DNA of 11,306 bases from Methanobacteriota archaeon (GTDB lineage Archaea > Thermoplasmatota > Thermoplasmata > UBA10834). The notes below the pieces were generated by a model, which saw nothing but the letters and a program-made list of their open reading frames with translations, made no database searches and was not told the DNA's origin. Below, piece by piece: positions 1 through 5,976 of the stretch; positions within the stretch are counted from its first letter, which is position 1; every line of letters starts with the position of its first letter. The stretch lies in the NCBI GenBank assembly GCA_011391345.1, contig JAABQR010000046.1:1-11306 (forward strand), written 5' to 3'. A program made the translations under genes and the position numbers.

Positions 1-648
1 GAACATCAGATCGTACGGGAAGCCGTTCATCGGGATAGTCTCCTCCGACGCGACCATGTTGTCCACCATGCCCGTGAGCGACACCTGGTACACGACCTCG
101 ATCGCGGCCATGTTGCAGCAGTCGAACGACATGACATCGATGTACACGCCAGCGCTCACAAGCGCTGCCTGGAACTCGGGCATCGTGATCTTGTCTCCAG
201 AGGTCTGGTCGTTGCTGAAGTACCTCCACGCGTACCCATGGTCCGACGCTGTGACGACCAGGTTATCGGACGGATACAGCGTCGACACCTCTGTCAGGAA
301 CCATGCGAATGTCGCGCCGTCCCCGAAGTTCATCTCGGGGTACGTGTTCACGACCGTAGCCGTCCCGCCCTCGATCTCGATGAGTTCGATGCCCTGCGTG
401 CTCATCCTGTCCAGCATGACGACTATCTCGAAGTCGGCGCTAGCCGGAATGTTCAGCAAGGCCGGGAGGCTGTACTCGTCCCAGTACCGCTCGAGGTCGT
501 TGTCTCCGTTGTAGAAGACGGCGAGCGTCCATGGCACGGGTTCCCCTTCCGCTCTCGCGTGGCTGACGAGCACCATGCTCGGAGCCACGAGAGCGAATGC
601 GATCAAAACACCCAGGCACAGTCTAGCTATGTGTCCCCTCGTTGTCAC
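1..648 (-). CDS. Secreted clostripain-like (C11 family) cysteine peptidase, partial
   Basis: This reading frame stays open through the left edge, so only the N-terminal 216 residues are present. Residues 1-33 look like a secretion signal: Arg residues at the N-terminus, a hydrophobic stretch at about 10-28, and a possible signal peptidase site after SHARA. The mature part starts WTLAVFYNGDNDLE, as is typical of peptidase family C11. A Ser-Asp-His-Gly segment holds the likely catalytic His137, and FDCCNM followed by Glu and Tyr holds the likely catalytic Cys178 (the family pattern is D-x-C). The later SEETIPMNGFPY segment is also family-like. Such enzymes cleave after basic residues, and a secreted one would degrade extracellular protein. 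The start is GTG at 648, preceded by AAAGGGGGT. The SD-like stretch is very close to the start, so the exact start is uncertain, but a later start would truncate the signal peptide. The family call is from motif recall only. Confidence 0.8.
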   Translation of the reverse strand, partial: MTTRGHIARLCLGVLIAFALVAPSMVLVSHARAEGEPVPWTLAVFYNGDNDLERYWDEYSLPALLNIPASADFEIVVMLDRMSTQGIELIEIEGGTATVVNTYPEMNFGDGATFAWFLTEVSTLYPSDNLVVTASDHGYAWRYFSNDQTSGDKITMPEFQAALVSAGVYIDVMSFDCCNMAAIEVVYQVSLTGMVDNMVASEETIPMNGFPYDLMF

Positions 649-718
649 ACCCCCTTTCAGAGAACCATCTGCTCTGACAGATACGCAGGTTCCCCACTGG
701 GAGCCGTATCGGCTACAG

Positions 719-731
719 GATATTTCTAGGC
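719..731 (-). promoter_or_regulatory. Possible TATA element for the C11 peptidase gene
   Basis: Read on the minus strand, this segment gives CTAGAAATATCC, the only AT-rich patch in the 125-base gap between the Xre regulator gene and the peptidase start. Transcription would begin about 25 bases downstream, leaving a leader of roughly 50 bases. The match is weak; read-through from the upstream operon is an alternative. Confidence 0.3.
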
Positions 732-773
732 TACTGACCACAACGGGTTATTGGCTCGAAGGAGCGGCGACCC

Positions 774-968
774 TCAGTCATCGAAAATGAACAGGTCATC
801 TATCGTCGTCTTCAGAGCCTTCGCAATCGCGTGGGCCAGGTTGAGGGAAGGATTGTAGTCCCCCTTCTCGATGAACAGGATCGTCTCCCTCCTGGCACCC
901 ACCATCCTCGCAAGGTCTTCCTGCGTGAGACAGTCCCTGGCCCGGAGTTCCTTAATCCTCGTCTTCAT
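774..968 (-). CDS. Xre/Cro-CI family helix-turn-helix regulator, 64 aa
   Basis: A compact single-domain DNA-binding protein. Residues 4-60 form an HTH_3-type fold: the [11 protein letters not shown] segment is the first part of the helix-turn-helix, [12 protein letters not shown] holds the recognition helix, and [14 protein letters not shown] followed by TIDDLF is the usual tail. Small stand-alone proteins of this type (YgzD-like) normally act as dimeric repressors. Its ATG overlaps the stop codon of the upstream membrane protein gene by four bases (ATGA), so the two are almost certainly co-transcribed and translationally coupled. It may control its own operon through palindromes in the promoter, but that is inference. 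There is no sensor domain, so any signal would have to come from the partner membrane protein or another factor. Confidence 0.88.
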   Translation of the reverse strand: MKTRIKELRARDCLTQEDLARMVGARRETILFIEKGDYNPSLNLAHAIAKALKTTIDDLFIFDD

Positions 969-1303
969 GTGGACGACCTTCTGCCCCGGCGGTTCACGTA
1001 TGTGCTGAAAGCGATGTGTATCGAACCCATGATTGCGACCACGATGAAGAGCAACTCCGAGTTCGGCAACGTTATGTCTCGGTCCTCGAGAAGGACGAAT
1101 ATCACTCCGAGTGCGAGTGTCGCGTAGATGCTCATGTAGAAAGCGTAGTAGCCAGCTTTCGCGTTGCGCGCTCTAGACCGTTCGTCCTGGAGTGGCAGAC
1201 CGCTCCTCATGCCGCGGAGAACCCTGATCACCAGGACCACAGCGACCACAGCGAGTGCCACGACGGTCACGAGCAGTATTATCGGCCAAATCGTCTCATC
1301 CAC
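965..1303 (-). CDS. DUF2178-like small membrane protein, 112 aa
   Basis: Three hydrophobic segments are visible, at about residues 6-29, 52-72 and 83-101. A basic loop (RVLRGMRSG) precedes the [16 protein letters not shown] segment, which resembles the conserved Asp-Glu-Arg motif of DUF2178 proteins. The C-terminus is basic (NRRGRRSST). The function of this family is unknown. It is commonly found next to a small Xre regulator, as here, suggesting a membrane sensor or regulator pair, but no function is shown. The start is GTG at 1303; a clear SD (GGAGGTTA, 1308-1315 on the minus strand) sits a few bases upstream and supports it over the out-of-frame ATG at 1305. Confidence 0.75.
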   Translation of the reverse strand: MDETIWPIILLVTVVALAVVAVVLVIRVLRGMRSGLPLQDERSRARNAKAGYYAFYMSIYATLALGVIFVLLEDRDITLPNSELLFIVVAIMGSIHIAFSTYVNRRGRRSST

Positions 1304-1321
1304 ATCCTAACCTCCACATTA

Positions 1322-1345
1322 GTTATGTCTAACAATATGTTATGT
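1322..1345. repeat. Palindrome and direct repeats, candidate operator
   Basis: A perfect inverted repeat with arms TAACA and TGTTA and a three-base centre lies at 1330-1342. A second one, GTTA-TGTC-TAAC, lies at 1322-1333 and shares its right arm. GTTATGT occurs twice, at 1322-1328 and 1339-1345, 17 bases apart. The cluster lies between the TATA-like element and the SD of the DUF2178-Xre operon, where a repressor dimer would block transcription. Assignment to the Xre protein is inference. Confidence 0.4.
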
Positions 1346-1359
1346 ATATCTAATATTTC
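1339..1359 (-). promoter_or_regulatory. TATA-rich promoter of the DUF2178-Xre operon
   Basis: On the minus strand this reads GAAATATTAGATATACATAA, with a BRE-like purine run followed by a TATA-like stretch. A start about 25 bases downstream would give a short leader of roughly 15-20 bases containing the SD at 1308-1315. It overlaps the direct repeats and lies beside the palindrome described separately. The rest of the gap towards tbp (about 1361-1517) shows no gene I can support. Confidence 0.5.
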
Positions 1360-1530
1360 TATCCTTGGCCCCCCACAACCAGCCGACATGGACATCTCGC
1401 TTAGGCGCTGAGCCATACATCGCCGGGAGACCTTCGATCACCCCGAAGACGGCCGACATTCCCAGAGGACATCGGCACTTACAGAAGCCAGACGGTCTAA
1501 GAATGTGCATCAGGACGCGGTCTGGACCGA

Positions 1531-1560
1531 GAAACCTATTTAAATACCCATTTAAATACC
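1531..1560 (+). promoter_or_regulatory. tbp promoter with two tandem TATA boxes
   Basis: The 11-base segment ATTTAAATACC occurs at 1538-1548 and again at 1550-1560, giving two TATA boxes 12 bases apart. The first has a good BRE (GAAACC, 1531-1536) just upstream; the second does not. The first would start transcription near 1567 and leave a 13-base leader with the GGTGAG SD. The second would start it near 1580, giving a leaderless mRNA at the ATG. A 12-base inverted repeat (CGGTC-TG-GACCG, 1518-1529) lies directly upstream. Confidence 0.75.
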
Positions 1561-1579
1561 GTACTCGCCGGTGAGGTTC

Positions 1580-2128
1580 ATGGCAGTCATCAGGATTGAG
1601 AACGTCGTCGCCTCGACGTCTCTCGGGAGGGAGCTAGACCTTCAGGCGATCGCACTGGCGCTTGATGGCGCCGAGTATGAGCCTAAGCAGTTCCCGGGGC
1701 TGATATACAGGCTGAAGGAGCCGAAGACCGCGACGCTGCTCTTCAGGAGCGGCAAGGTCGTGTGCACGGGTGCGAAGAGCCTCGAGCAGGTCAAGACAGC
1801 GATCAGCAAGGTCGCCAAGCAGATAGAGGCGGCCGGCATCGTGATCAAGGGCGAGCCAAAGATCGAGGTACAGAACATCGTCGCCTCAAGCGACCTCGGC
1901 GCCAAGATCAACCTGAACGCGATTGCGATCAGCCTCGGCCTCGAGAAGGTCGAGTACGAGCCTGAGCAGTTCCCTGGCCTCGTGTACCGGATTGACGTGC
2001 CAAAGGTCGTGTTGCTCCTGTTCGGCAGCGGCAAGCTCGTCTGCACTGGCGCGAGGAAGCCCGAGGACGTGGAAGCGGCCGTGGACAAGATCACCGCGGA
2101 ACTCAAGGCCGCTGGCCTGCTGAAGTGA
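1580..2128 (+). CDS. tbp: TATA-box-binding protein (TBP)
   Basis: General transcription factor that binds promoter TATA boxes and recruits TFB and RNA polymerase. The 182-residue protein has the expected two imperfect direct repeats, about residues 3-88 and 95-180. Each carries the (K/E)QFPGL(I/V)YR and LLF.SGK segments that supply the four DNA-intercalating phenylalanines, followed by VCTGA. The length is normal for archaeal TBP; the C-terminus ends in AAGLLK without the acidic tail seen in some archaea. An upstream GTG at 1571 is in frame, but ATG 1580 is preferred because it gives the usual N-terminus (MAVIRIENVVAS) and has GGTGAG at 1570-1575 as an SD. The two TATA boxes upstream allow control by TBP itself. 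The TatD-like hydrolase gene follows after 10 bases, probably in the same transcript. Confidence 0.97.
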   Translation: MAVIRIENVVASTSLGRELDLQAIALALDGAEYEPKQFPGLIYRLKEPKTATLLFRSGKVVCTGAKSLEQVKTAISKVAKQIEAAGIVIKGEPKIEVQNIVASSDLGAKINLNAIAISLGLEKVEYEPEQFPGLVYRIDVPKVVLLLFGSGKLVCTGARKPEDVEAAVDKITAELKAAGLLK

Positions 2129-2138
2129 AGTCCGAGCC

Positions 2139-2981
2139 ATGACAGTACCAATACTCGACAACCACGCCCACCTCGAGCCACTTGTAGGAAGACATGTAGA
2201 GGCAGTCAGGGACTTCGAGAGGGCTGGAGGCACGCACATCATCATATCGCATCTGCCGTACGACCATCTGAGGGTCTCGACGGCGGAGGACTTCAGGACA
2301 GGGTTCGAGGAGACCGTCCGGGTCAAGGACCGGGTCAACACCGAGACTGGGGTGAAGGCGTACGCGACGGTCGGCCCGTACCCGGTCGAGCTGTTGCGGC
2401 TCGAGCAGGCGCAGGGGCTGGAGCACGCGAAGGAGACCATGATTCAGGGCATGGATATCGCCGCCGAGTTCGTCCGAGAGGGGAAGGCGCTCGCAATCGG
2501 CGAGGTCGGCAGGCCGCACTTCCCTGTAGCTCAGATACTGCTGGACGCATCGAACGAGATCATGGCATACGCGATGAGGCTGGGGAAGGAACTAGGGTGC
2601 GCGGTCGTGCTGCACACTGAGAGCGCGACCCCTGGGTCCATGCTCGAGCTGGCGGAGATGGCGGACAGGGCGGGCCTGCCAAGATGGAGGCTCGTGAAGC
2701 ATTACTGCCCCCCACTCGTGCTCGAGGAGGAGAACCACGGTCTGATGCCCTCGGTCCTCGCGGGCAAGGACGCCGTGAAGGAGGCTCTGCGGAAGGGGAC
2801 GAGGTTCATGATGGAGACGGATTTCCTGGACGACCCGAGGAGGCCTGGGGCGGTGCTGGACATCAGGACCGTACCGAAGCGCACGAGGACGATGATGGAC
2901 CTGGGCCTCATGACGGAGGAGCAGGCGCACATCATACACAGCGACAACCCGAAACGGACATATGGCGACGCTTTCTCCTGA
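2139..2981 (+). CDS. TatD-like metal-dependent hydrolase (archaeal COG1099 type)
   Basis: Predicted TIM-barrel amidohydrolase-superfamily enzyme of 280 residues. The metal ligands can be placed: H9-A-H11 after the first strand (LDNHAHLEP), Glu122 in AIGEVGRPHFP, His159 in VVLHTES, His188 in VKHYCPP, and Asp228 in METDFLDDP. The set is complete, so the protein should be active. TatD relatives include 3'-5' deoxyribonucleases, but this archaeal branch has no established substrate as far as I know, so no nuclease activity is claimed. The C-terminal SDNPKRTYG segment is typical of the family. It starts 10 bases after tbp with only a weak SD (GTGAAG), and is probably co-transcribed and partly coupled to it. 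Confidence 0.88.
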   Translation: MTVPILDNHAHLEPLVGRHVEAVRDFERAGGTHIIISHLPYDHLRVSTAEDFRTGFEETVRVKDRVNTETGVKAYATVGPYPVELLRLEQAQGLEHAKETMIQGMDIAAEFVREGKALAIGEVGRPHFPVAQILLDASNEIMAYAMRLGKELGCAVVLHTESATPGSMLELAEMADRAGLPRWRLVKHYCPPLVLEEENHGLMPSVLAGKDAVKEALRKGTRFMMETDFLDDPRRPGAVLDIRTVPKRTRTMMDLGLMTEEQAHIIHSDNPKRTYGDAFS

Positions 2982-3099
2982 TTCTTCCTCTGCCGTGCGA
3001 AAAGCTGATTGCAGACGATGCCGTTAGTGCGGACCAGACCTAGGAGAGTCGGAGGCCCTGTCCGTACCAGGCGGCAACTTCACGCACTACGTCATCGAG

Positions 3100-4251
3100 A
3101 TGTCCCACAGGCACTTCACGCTCGTGGTGACGCAGACACTCGTGGCGCTGTCGAACACATTGGCGAACACGTTCGCTCTGATATATCTGTACAAGTCCGG
3201 CGCGGACTACATCCAGTGTTCTCTCTTCGTCCTCATCTCCGTGCTGGTCCCGACTGTGCTGGTCGCATTCGCTTCGAGGCCGCTCGTGCGCAACTTCGGC
3301 GAAGCGATCGAGACCGCGCTCTTGTTCCTGGCCGCGTACTATGTCGCCCTCATGTTCCTCGACGGATGGTACCTCGTCCTGTTGCCGCCCATCCTGTTCG
3401 GCGTCTACATGGCAGCGTTCTGGGTGCCTTACAACGCGCTCGTGATGCACGTGACCTCCAGGAAGAAGAGAGGTGCCATAGTCGGGGTCTACTTCCTGAT
3501 ATTCCCGCTCGTGTCGACGATCGCGCCGCTGCTCGGAGGGCTCGTGATCGGGGCGTCGTCGTACCAGGTCCTGTTCGGCATCGCAGCCGCCATCTCGATA
3601 GCGAACCTCGTGTTCGTGGCCGGGCTGAAGATCTTCACCACGTTCAGGGAGAGAATCATCGTTCCCGAGCTGCTCCAGTCGCTCAAGATACACCTCGTCG
3701 GAAGGCTGAACATCGACCTGGACCTCAAGGGCGTGGACTGGAGGATCAAATCCGCGCTCCTCGCCGAGGGGATTCAGGACGGCATCTTCTGGATCGTGGT
3801 GCCCCTCGTGAGCTTCGAGTTCGCGAAGAACGAGGTGACCTTGAGCGGGTACCTGTCACTGTTCGCGTTCTGGGGGGCTGTGATGACCGTCGCTCTCGGC
3901 TACCTGTCCGACCGGCTCAAGGACAGGGCGTACATCGTGCGGGTGGGCGCAGCCTTCGGAACGGTGAGCGTCATGTTCGCCGCATACGCCCAATCGGCTG
4001 AGGAGTACCTGTCGGCGATGAGCATGGCATTCTTTTGGATAGCGATGATCCCCTCGTTCCTGTTCACGATGCTCGTCGACAAGCTCGAACGGTTCAAGAG
4101 GAAGGGCGTGCTGATAAGGGAGTTCTTCCTCGACGCTGGCAGGTGCATCGGTGTGCTCGTGGTGATCCTCACGCTCCTCTCCGGTGCCGGACTGGGACTC
4201 ACCCTGACGATCGCGGCCATCGCCCTCGCGTCGATCATCGTCGTGAAGTGA
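3100..4251 (+). CDS. Major facilitator superfamily transporter, 383 aa
   Basis: Twelve hydrophobic segments can be counted, at about residues 8-31, 37-58, 70-88, 91-112, 125-150, 154-176, 217-240, 248-268, 279-297, 303-325, 346-361 and 363-382. A central hydrophilic loop of about 40 residues (177-216) separates the two six-helix halves. GYLSDRLKDR at 267-276 matches the MFS motif A between helices 8 and 9. This is the standard MFS architecture at the short end of the family's length range. The substrate cannot be read from the sequence. ATG 3100 is the only common start codon in frame after a stop at 3025-3027. The SD is poor and I see no TATA box in the 118-base gap after the TatD gene, so it is probably read from the tbp promoter. 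The N-terminus has no signal sequence beyond helix 1. Confidence 0.85.
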   Translation: MSHRHFTLVVTQTLVALSNTLANTFALIYLYKSGADYIQCSLFVLISVLVPTVLVAFASRPLVRNFGEAIETALLFLAAYYVALMFLDGWYLVLLPPILFGVYMAAFWVPYNALVMHVTSRKKRGAIVGVYFLIFPLVSTIAPLLGGLVIGASSYQVLFGIAAAISIANLVFVAGLKIFTTFRERIIVPELLQSLKIHLVGRLNIDLDLKGVDWRIKSALLAEGIQDGIFWIVVPLVSFEFAKNEVTLSGYLSLFAFWGAVMTVALGYLSDRLKDRAYIVRVGAAFGTVSVMFAAYAQSAEEYLSAMSMAFFWIAMIPSFLFTMLVDKLERFKRKGVLIREFFLDAGRCIGVLVVILTLLSGAGLGLTLTIAAIALASIIVVK

Positions 4252-4527
4252 TCATGGCACGATTGAGAACGTCTCGAACTCGTCCGTCGCGTCGGCGAAC
4301 TCGACCGTTCTCCTCTCCACGCGGGCATGAGGCTGCTCGGCCGCGCACCATTCGATTGCCGCCCTGACCGCCTCCTCCTCGCCCTCGAACACGGCTTCGA
4401 CTCCGCCGTCCGCCCTGTTCCTCACCCATCCGGTGAGCCCCATGGAGAGCGCGCACTTCTGCGTGTTCGCTCTGAAGAACACACCCTGGACAAGGCCTTC
4501 GAAGAACGCATGGGCGCGGGTTTTCAC
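4252..4527 (-). CDS. acyP: Acylphosphatase
   Basis: Small cytosolic enzyme that hydrolyses carboxyl-phosphate bonds such as in acyl phosphates. The 91-residue protein has the signature GLVQGVFFRANTQ at residues 11-23, with the catalytic Arg19, and GLTGWVRN with the catalytic Asn37. The glycine-rich DGGVEAVFEGEEE and the C-terminal FETFSIVP are also typical. Length matches the family (about 90-100 residues). The frame is open further upstream to a GTG at 4629, but those extra residues are unlike acylphosphatase and the first codons lie within a TATA element, so GTG 4527 is chosen. The stop codon immediately abuts the stop of the MFS gene (tail to tail). The gene diverges from the first ftsZ. 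Confidence 0.9.
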   Translation of the reverse strand: MKTRAHAFFEGLVQGVFFRANTQKCALSMGLTGWVRNRADGGVEAVFEGEEEAVRAAIEWCAAEQPHARVERRTVEFADATDEFETFSIVP

Positions 4528-4613
4528 GCGTCGGAGATGGCTCTCCAGTGCGATGAAACCTGCGCTCGGGGTGGCGACCGATGGACGAGAAGCCAGGCGG
4601 AACGACAGTACGA

Positions 4614-4625
4614 AGATATTTATAC
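4614..4625 (-). promoter_or_regulatory. TATA box for the acylphosphatase gene
   Basis: The minus strand reads GTATAAATATC, a strong TATA match. Transcription would start near 4590, about 65 bases before the GTG at 4527. The element is nearly palindromic and can also be read as TATA on the plus strand, so the direction is not certain. Confidence 0.5.
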
Positions 4626-4635
4626 TCACATGCCG

Positions 4636-4644
4636 ATTTTATAA
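4636..4644 (+). promoter_or_regulatory. ftsZ: TATA box for the first ftsZ gene
   Basis: ATTTTATAA lies about 85 bases before ATG 4727. Initiation about 25 bases downstream (near 4666) would give a leader of about 60 bases. The neighbouring GATATTTATAC (4615-4625) is an alternative box. An imperfect GC-rich palindrome centred on CGCATGCG (4649-4664) lies just before the predicted start of transcription. Confidence 0.5.
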
Positions 4645-4726
4645 CAAGCGCACGCATGCGCGCGGGATGCACCGTCAGCAGAGCCGTATGTGAGGATCAC
4701 TTCGGCCTCGGGATGAGGTGAACAAC

Positions 4727-5848
4727 ATGATGAGATCGCTCGTCGAGGACGCACTTGCCAGGGAACCAACACCAGGGTCCGGGATCGCTGAAGCAGCGAT
4801 GCTGGGCCAGGACCAGAGAGTGGATGCAGAGCTCGAGCAGATACTGCGGAGCTTGAAGACCAACATCAAGATCATAGGTGTCGGCGGCGGAGGCACGAAC
4901 ACCGTCGCGAGGATTTACGATGAGGGGATCGTCGGCGCGGAGCTGTACGCGGCCAACACGGACGCGCAGCACCTCCTGACGCTGAAGGCACCCCACAAGA
5001 TACTCATGGGCCGGAGGGTCACCCGCGGCCTGGGCGCAGGCGCCCTCCCGCAGGTAGGCGAAGAAGCCGCCCGGGAAGTGGAGGACGAGCTCAAGAAGAT
5101 CCTCACAGACACTCACATATGCTTCGTCACGTGCGGCCTCGGGGGCGGCACGGGGACTGGCGGGTCCGCGGTGATCGCGCGCATCGCGAAGGAGATGGGC
5201 GCGCTCACGATTGCCGTGGCCACGATGCCGTTCAGGGGCGAGGGGAAGATGAGGATGGAGAACGCCGAGTGGGGCCTCGACAGGCTCAGGGACGCGGCGG
5301 ACACCGTCATAGTCATCCCGAACGACAAGCTACTGGAAGTGGTTCCGAGACTCTCCCTCAACGCGGCGTTCAAGGTCGCTGACGAGGTACTCATGAGGTC
5401 CATCAAGGGCCTCACGGAGGTCATCACCAGGCCCGGCCTGGTCAACCTGGACTTCAACGATGTCAAGACCATCATGAAGGGCGCGGGCGTCGCGATGATG
5501 GGCATGGGCGAATCTGACGCTCCCGGCGACGAGAGGATACTCGAGGCGATAGATCAGGCGATCAACTCGCCGCTGCTCGAGGTGGACATCAGCGAGGCGA
5601 ACGCGGTGCTGATAGACGTCATCGGCGGGACCGACATGACCATATCCGAGGCGGAGAAGGCGGCCGAGGAGATCCAGAGCAGGGTCAGCCCGAACGCGCG
5701 CATCATATGGGGCGCGGCCGTGGACCCCGCCATGGACAAGACCGTCCGGGTCATGCTCGTAGTGACGGGGGTCAAGTCGAAGCAGATCCTCGGGAAGCCG
5801 ACAGAGAGACGTTTCAAGGGCGTCGGAGAGGTCGACCTGGTACGCTGA
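4727..5848 (+). CDS. ftsZ: Cell division protein FtsZ (FtsZ1 type), first copy
   Basis: Tubulin-family GTPase forming division-related filaments. In the 373-residue protein the nucleotide-binding loop [11 protein letters not shown] is at about residues 49-59, AANTDAQHL at 75-83, the tubulin signature GGGTGTG at 139-145, and the catalytic T7 loop NLDFND at 240-245. All GTPase residues I can place are present. [13 protein letters not shown] and [14 protein letters not shown] resemble haloarchaeal FtsZ1 rather than FtsZ2. After GGGTGTG the usual SAP/AAP segment reads GSAV and lacks the conserved proline. The start is ATG 4727, with SD GAGGTGA at 4715-4721; an in-frame GTG at 4718 is inside this SD. 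The starting [10 protein letters not shown] matches the second copy's MKSLVDSAL. The C-terminal tail is short ([17 protein letters not shown]). Confidence 0.96.
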   Translation: MMRSLVEDALAREPTPGSGIAEAAMLGQDQRVDAELEQILRSLKTNIKIIGVGGGGTNTVARIYDEGIVGAELYAANTDAQHLLTLKAPHKILMGRRVTRGLGAGALPQVGEEAAREVEDELKKILTDTHICFVTCGLGGGTGTGGSAVIARIAKEMGALTIAVATMPFRGEGKMRMENAEWGLDRLRDAADTVIVIPNDKLLEVVPRLSLNAAFKVADEVLMRSIKGLTEVITRPGLVNLDFNDVKTIMKGAGVAMMGMGESDAPGDERILEAIDQAINSPLLEVDISEANAVLIDVIGGTDMTISEAEKAAEEIQSRVSPNARIIWGAAVDPAMDKTVRVMLVVTGVKSKQILGKPTERRFKGVGEVDLVR

Positions 5849-5864
5849 CCACCCTCAGATTCCT

Positions 5865-5879
5865 CCGAAACGTTTAAGA
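5865..5879 (+). promoter_or_regulatory. ftsZ: BRE/TATA promoter of the second ftsZ gene
   Basis: CCGAAA (5865-5870) followed by CGTTTAAGA resembles BRE plus TATA. It lies shortly after the stop of the first ftsZ and about 100 bases before the second start codon. Predicted initiation is near 5900, leaving a leader of about 75 bases. The second copy can therefore be expressed apart from the first. Confidence 0.55.
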
Positions 5880-5914
5880 GACCCAATCAGCTACGGTGGT
5901 TTCGACCGGCGAGC

Positions 5915-5957
5915 ATGGCTCGTCGTTGCCATTTGTCACGTTACGTTTACGTGACAA
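5915..5957 (+). promoter_or_regulatory. Two abutting inverted repeats in the ftsZ leader
   Basis: ATGGC/GCCAT (5915-5919 with 5928-5932, eight-base spacer) is followed without a gap by TTGTCACGT/ACGTGACAA (5933-5941 with 5949-5957, seven-base spacer). The second is a perfect nine-base-pair inverted repeat in a place with no gene. It ends eight bases before the SD (GGAGG, 5965-5969) of the second ftsZ. It may be an RNA hairpin or a repressor operator; no matching element is seen before the first copy. Confidence 0.6.
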
Positions 5958-5976
5958 CCGCCACGGAGGCCCCGAG

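Noticed and set aside
56..729. Plus-strand open frames of 152 and 163 codons opposite the C11 peptidase
   Set aside because: Their translations match nothing recognisable, and the minus strand carries a clear peptidase with signal peptide and catalytic motifs. They reflect GC-rich codon usage.
1432..1448. CTTCG/CGAAG hairpin in the gap before tbp
   Set aside because: A five-base stem with no T-run, gene end or nearby start; probably chance.
1365..1574. A 69-codon plus-strand frame before tbp
   Set aside because: It runs through the tbp promoter and both TATA boxes, and the product has no recognisable features.
4528..4629. N-terminal extension of the acylphosphatase to a GTG at 4629
   Set aside because: The extra 34 residues are not part of the acylphosphatase fold, and their first codons coincide with the TATA element.
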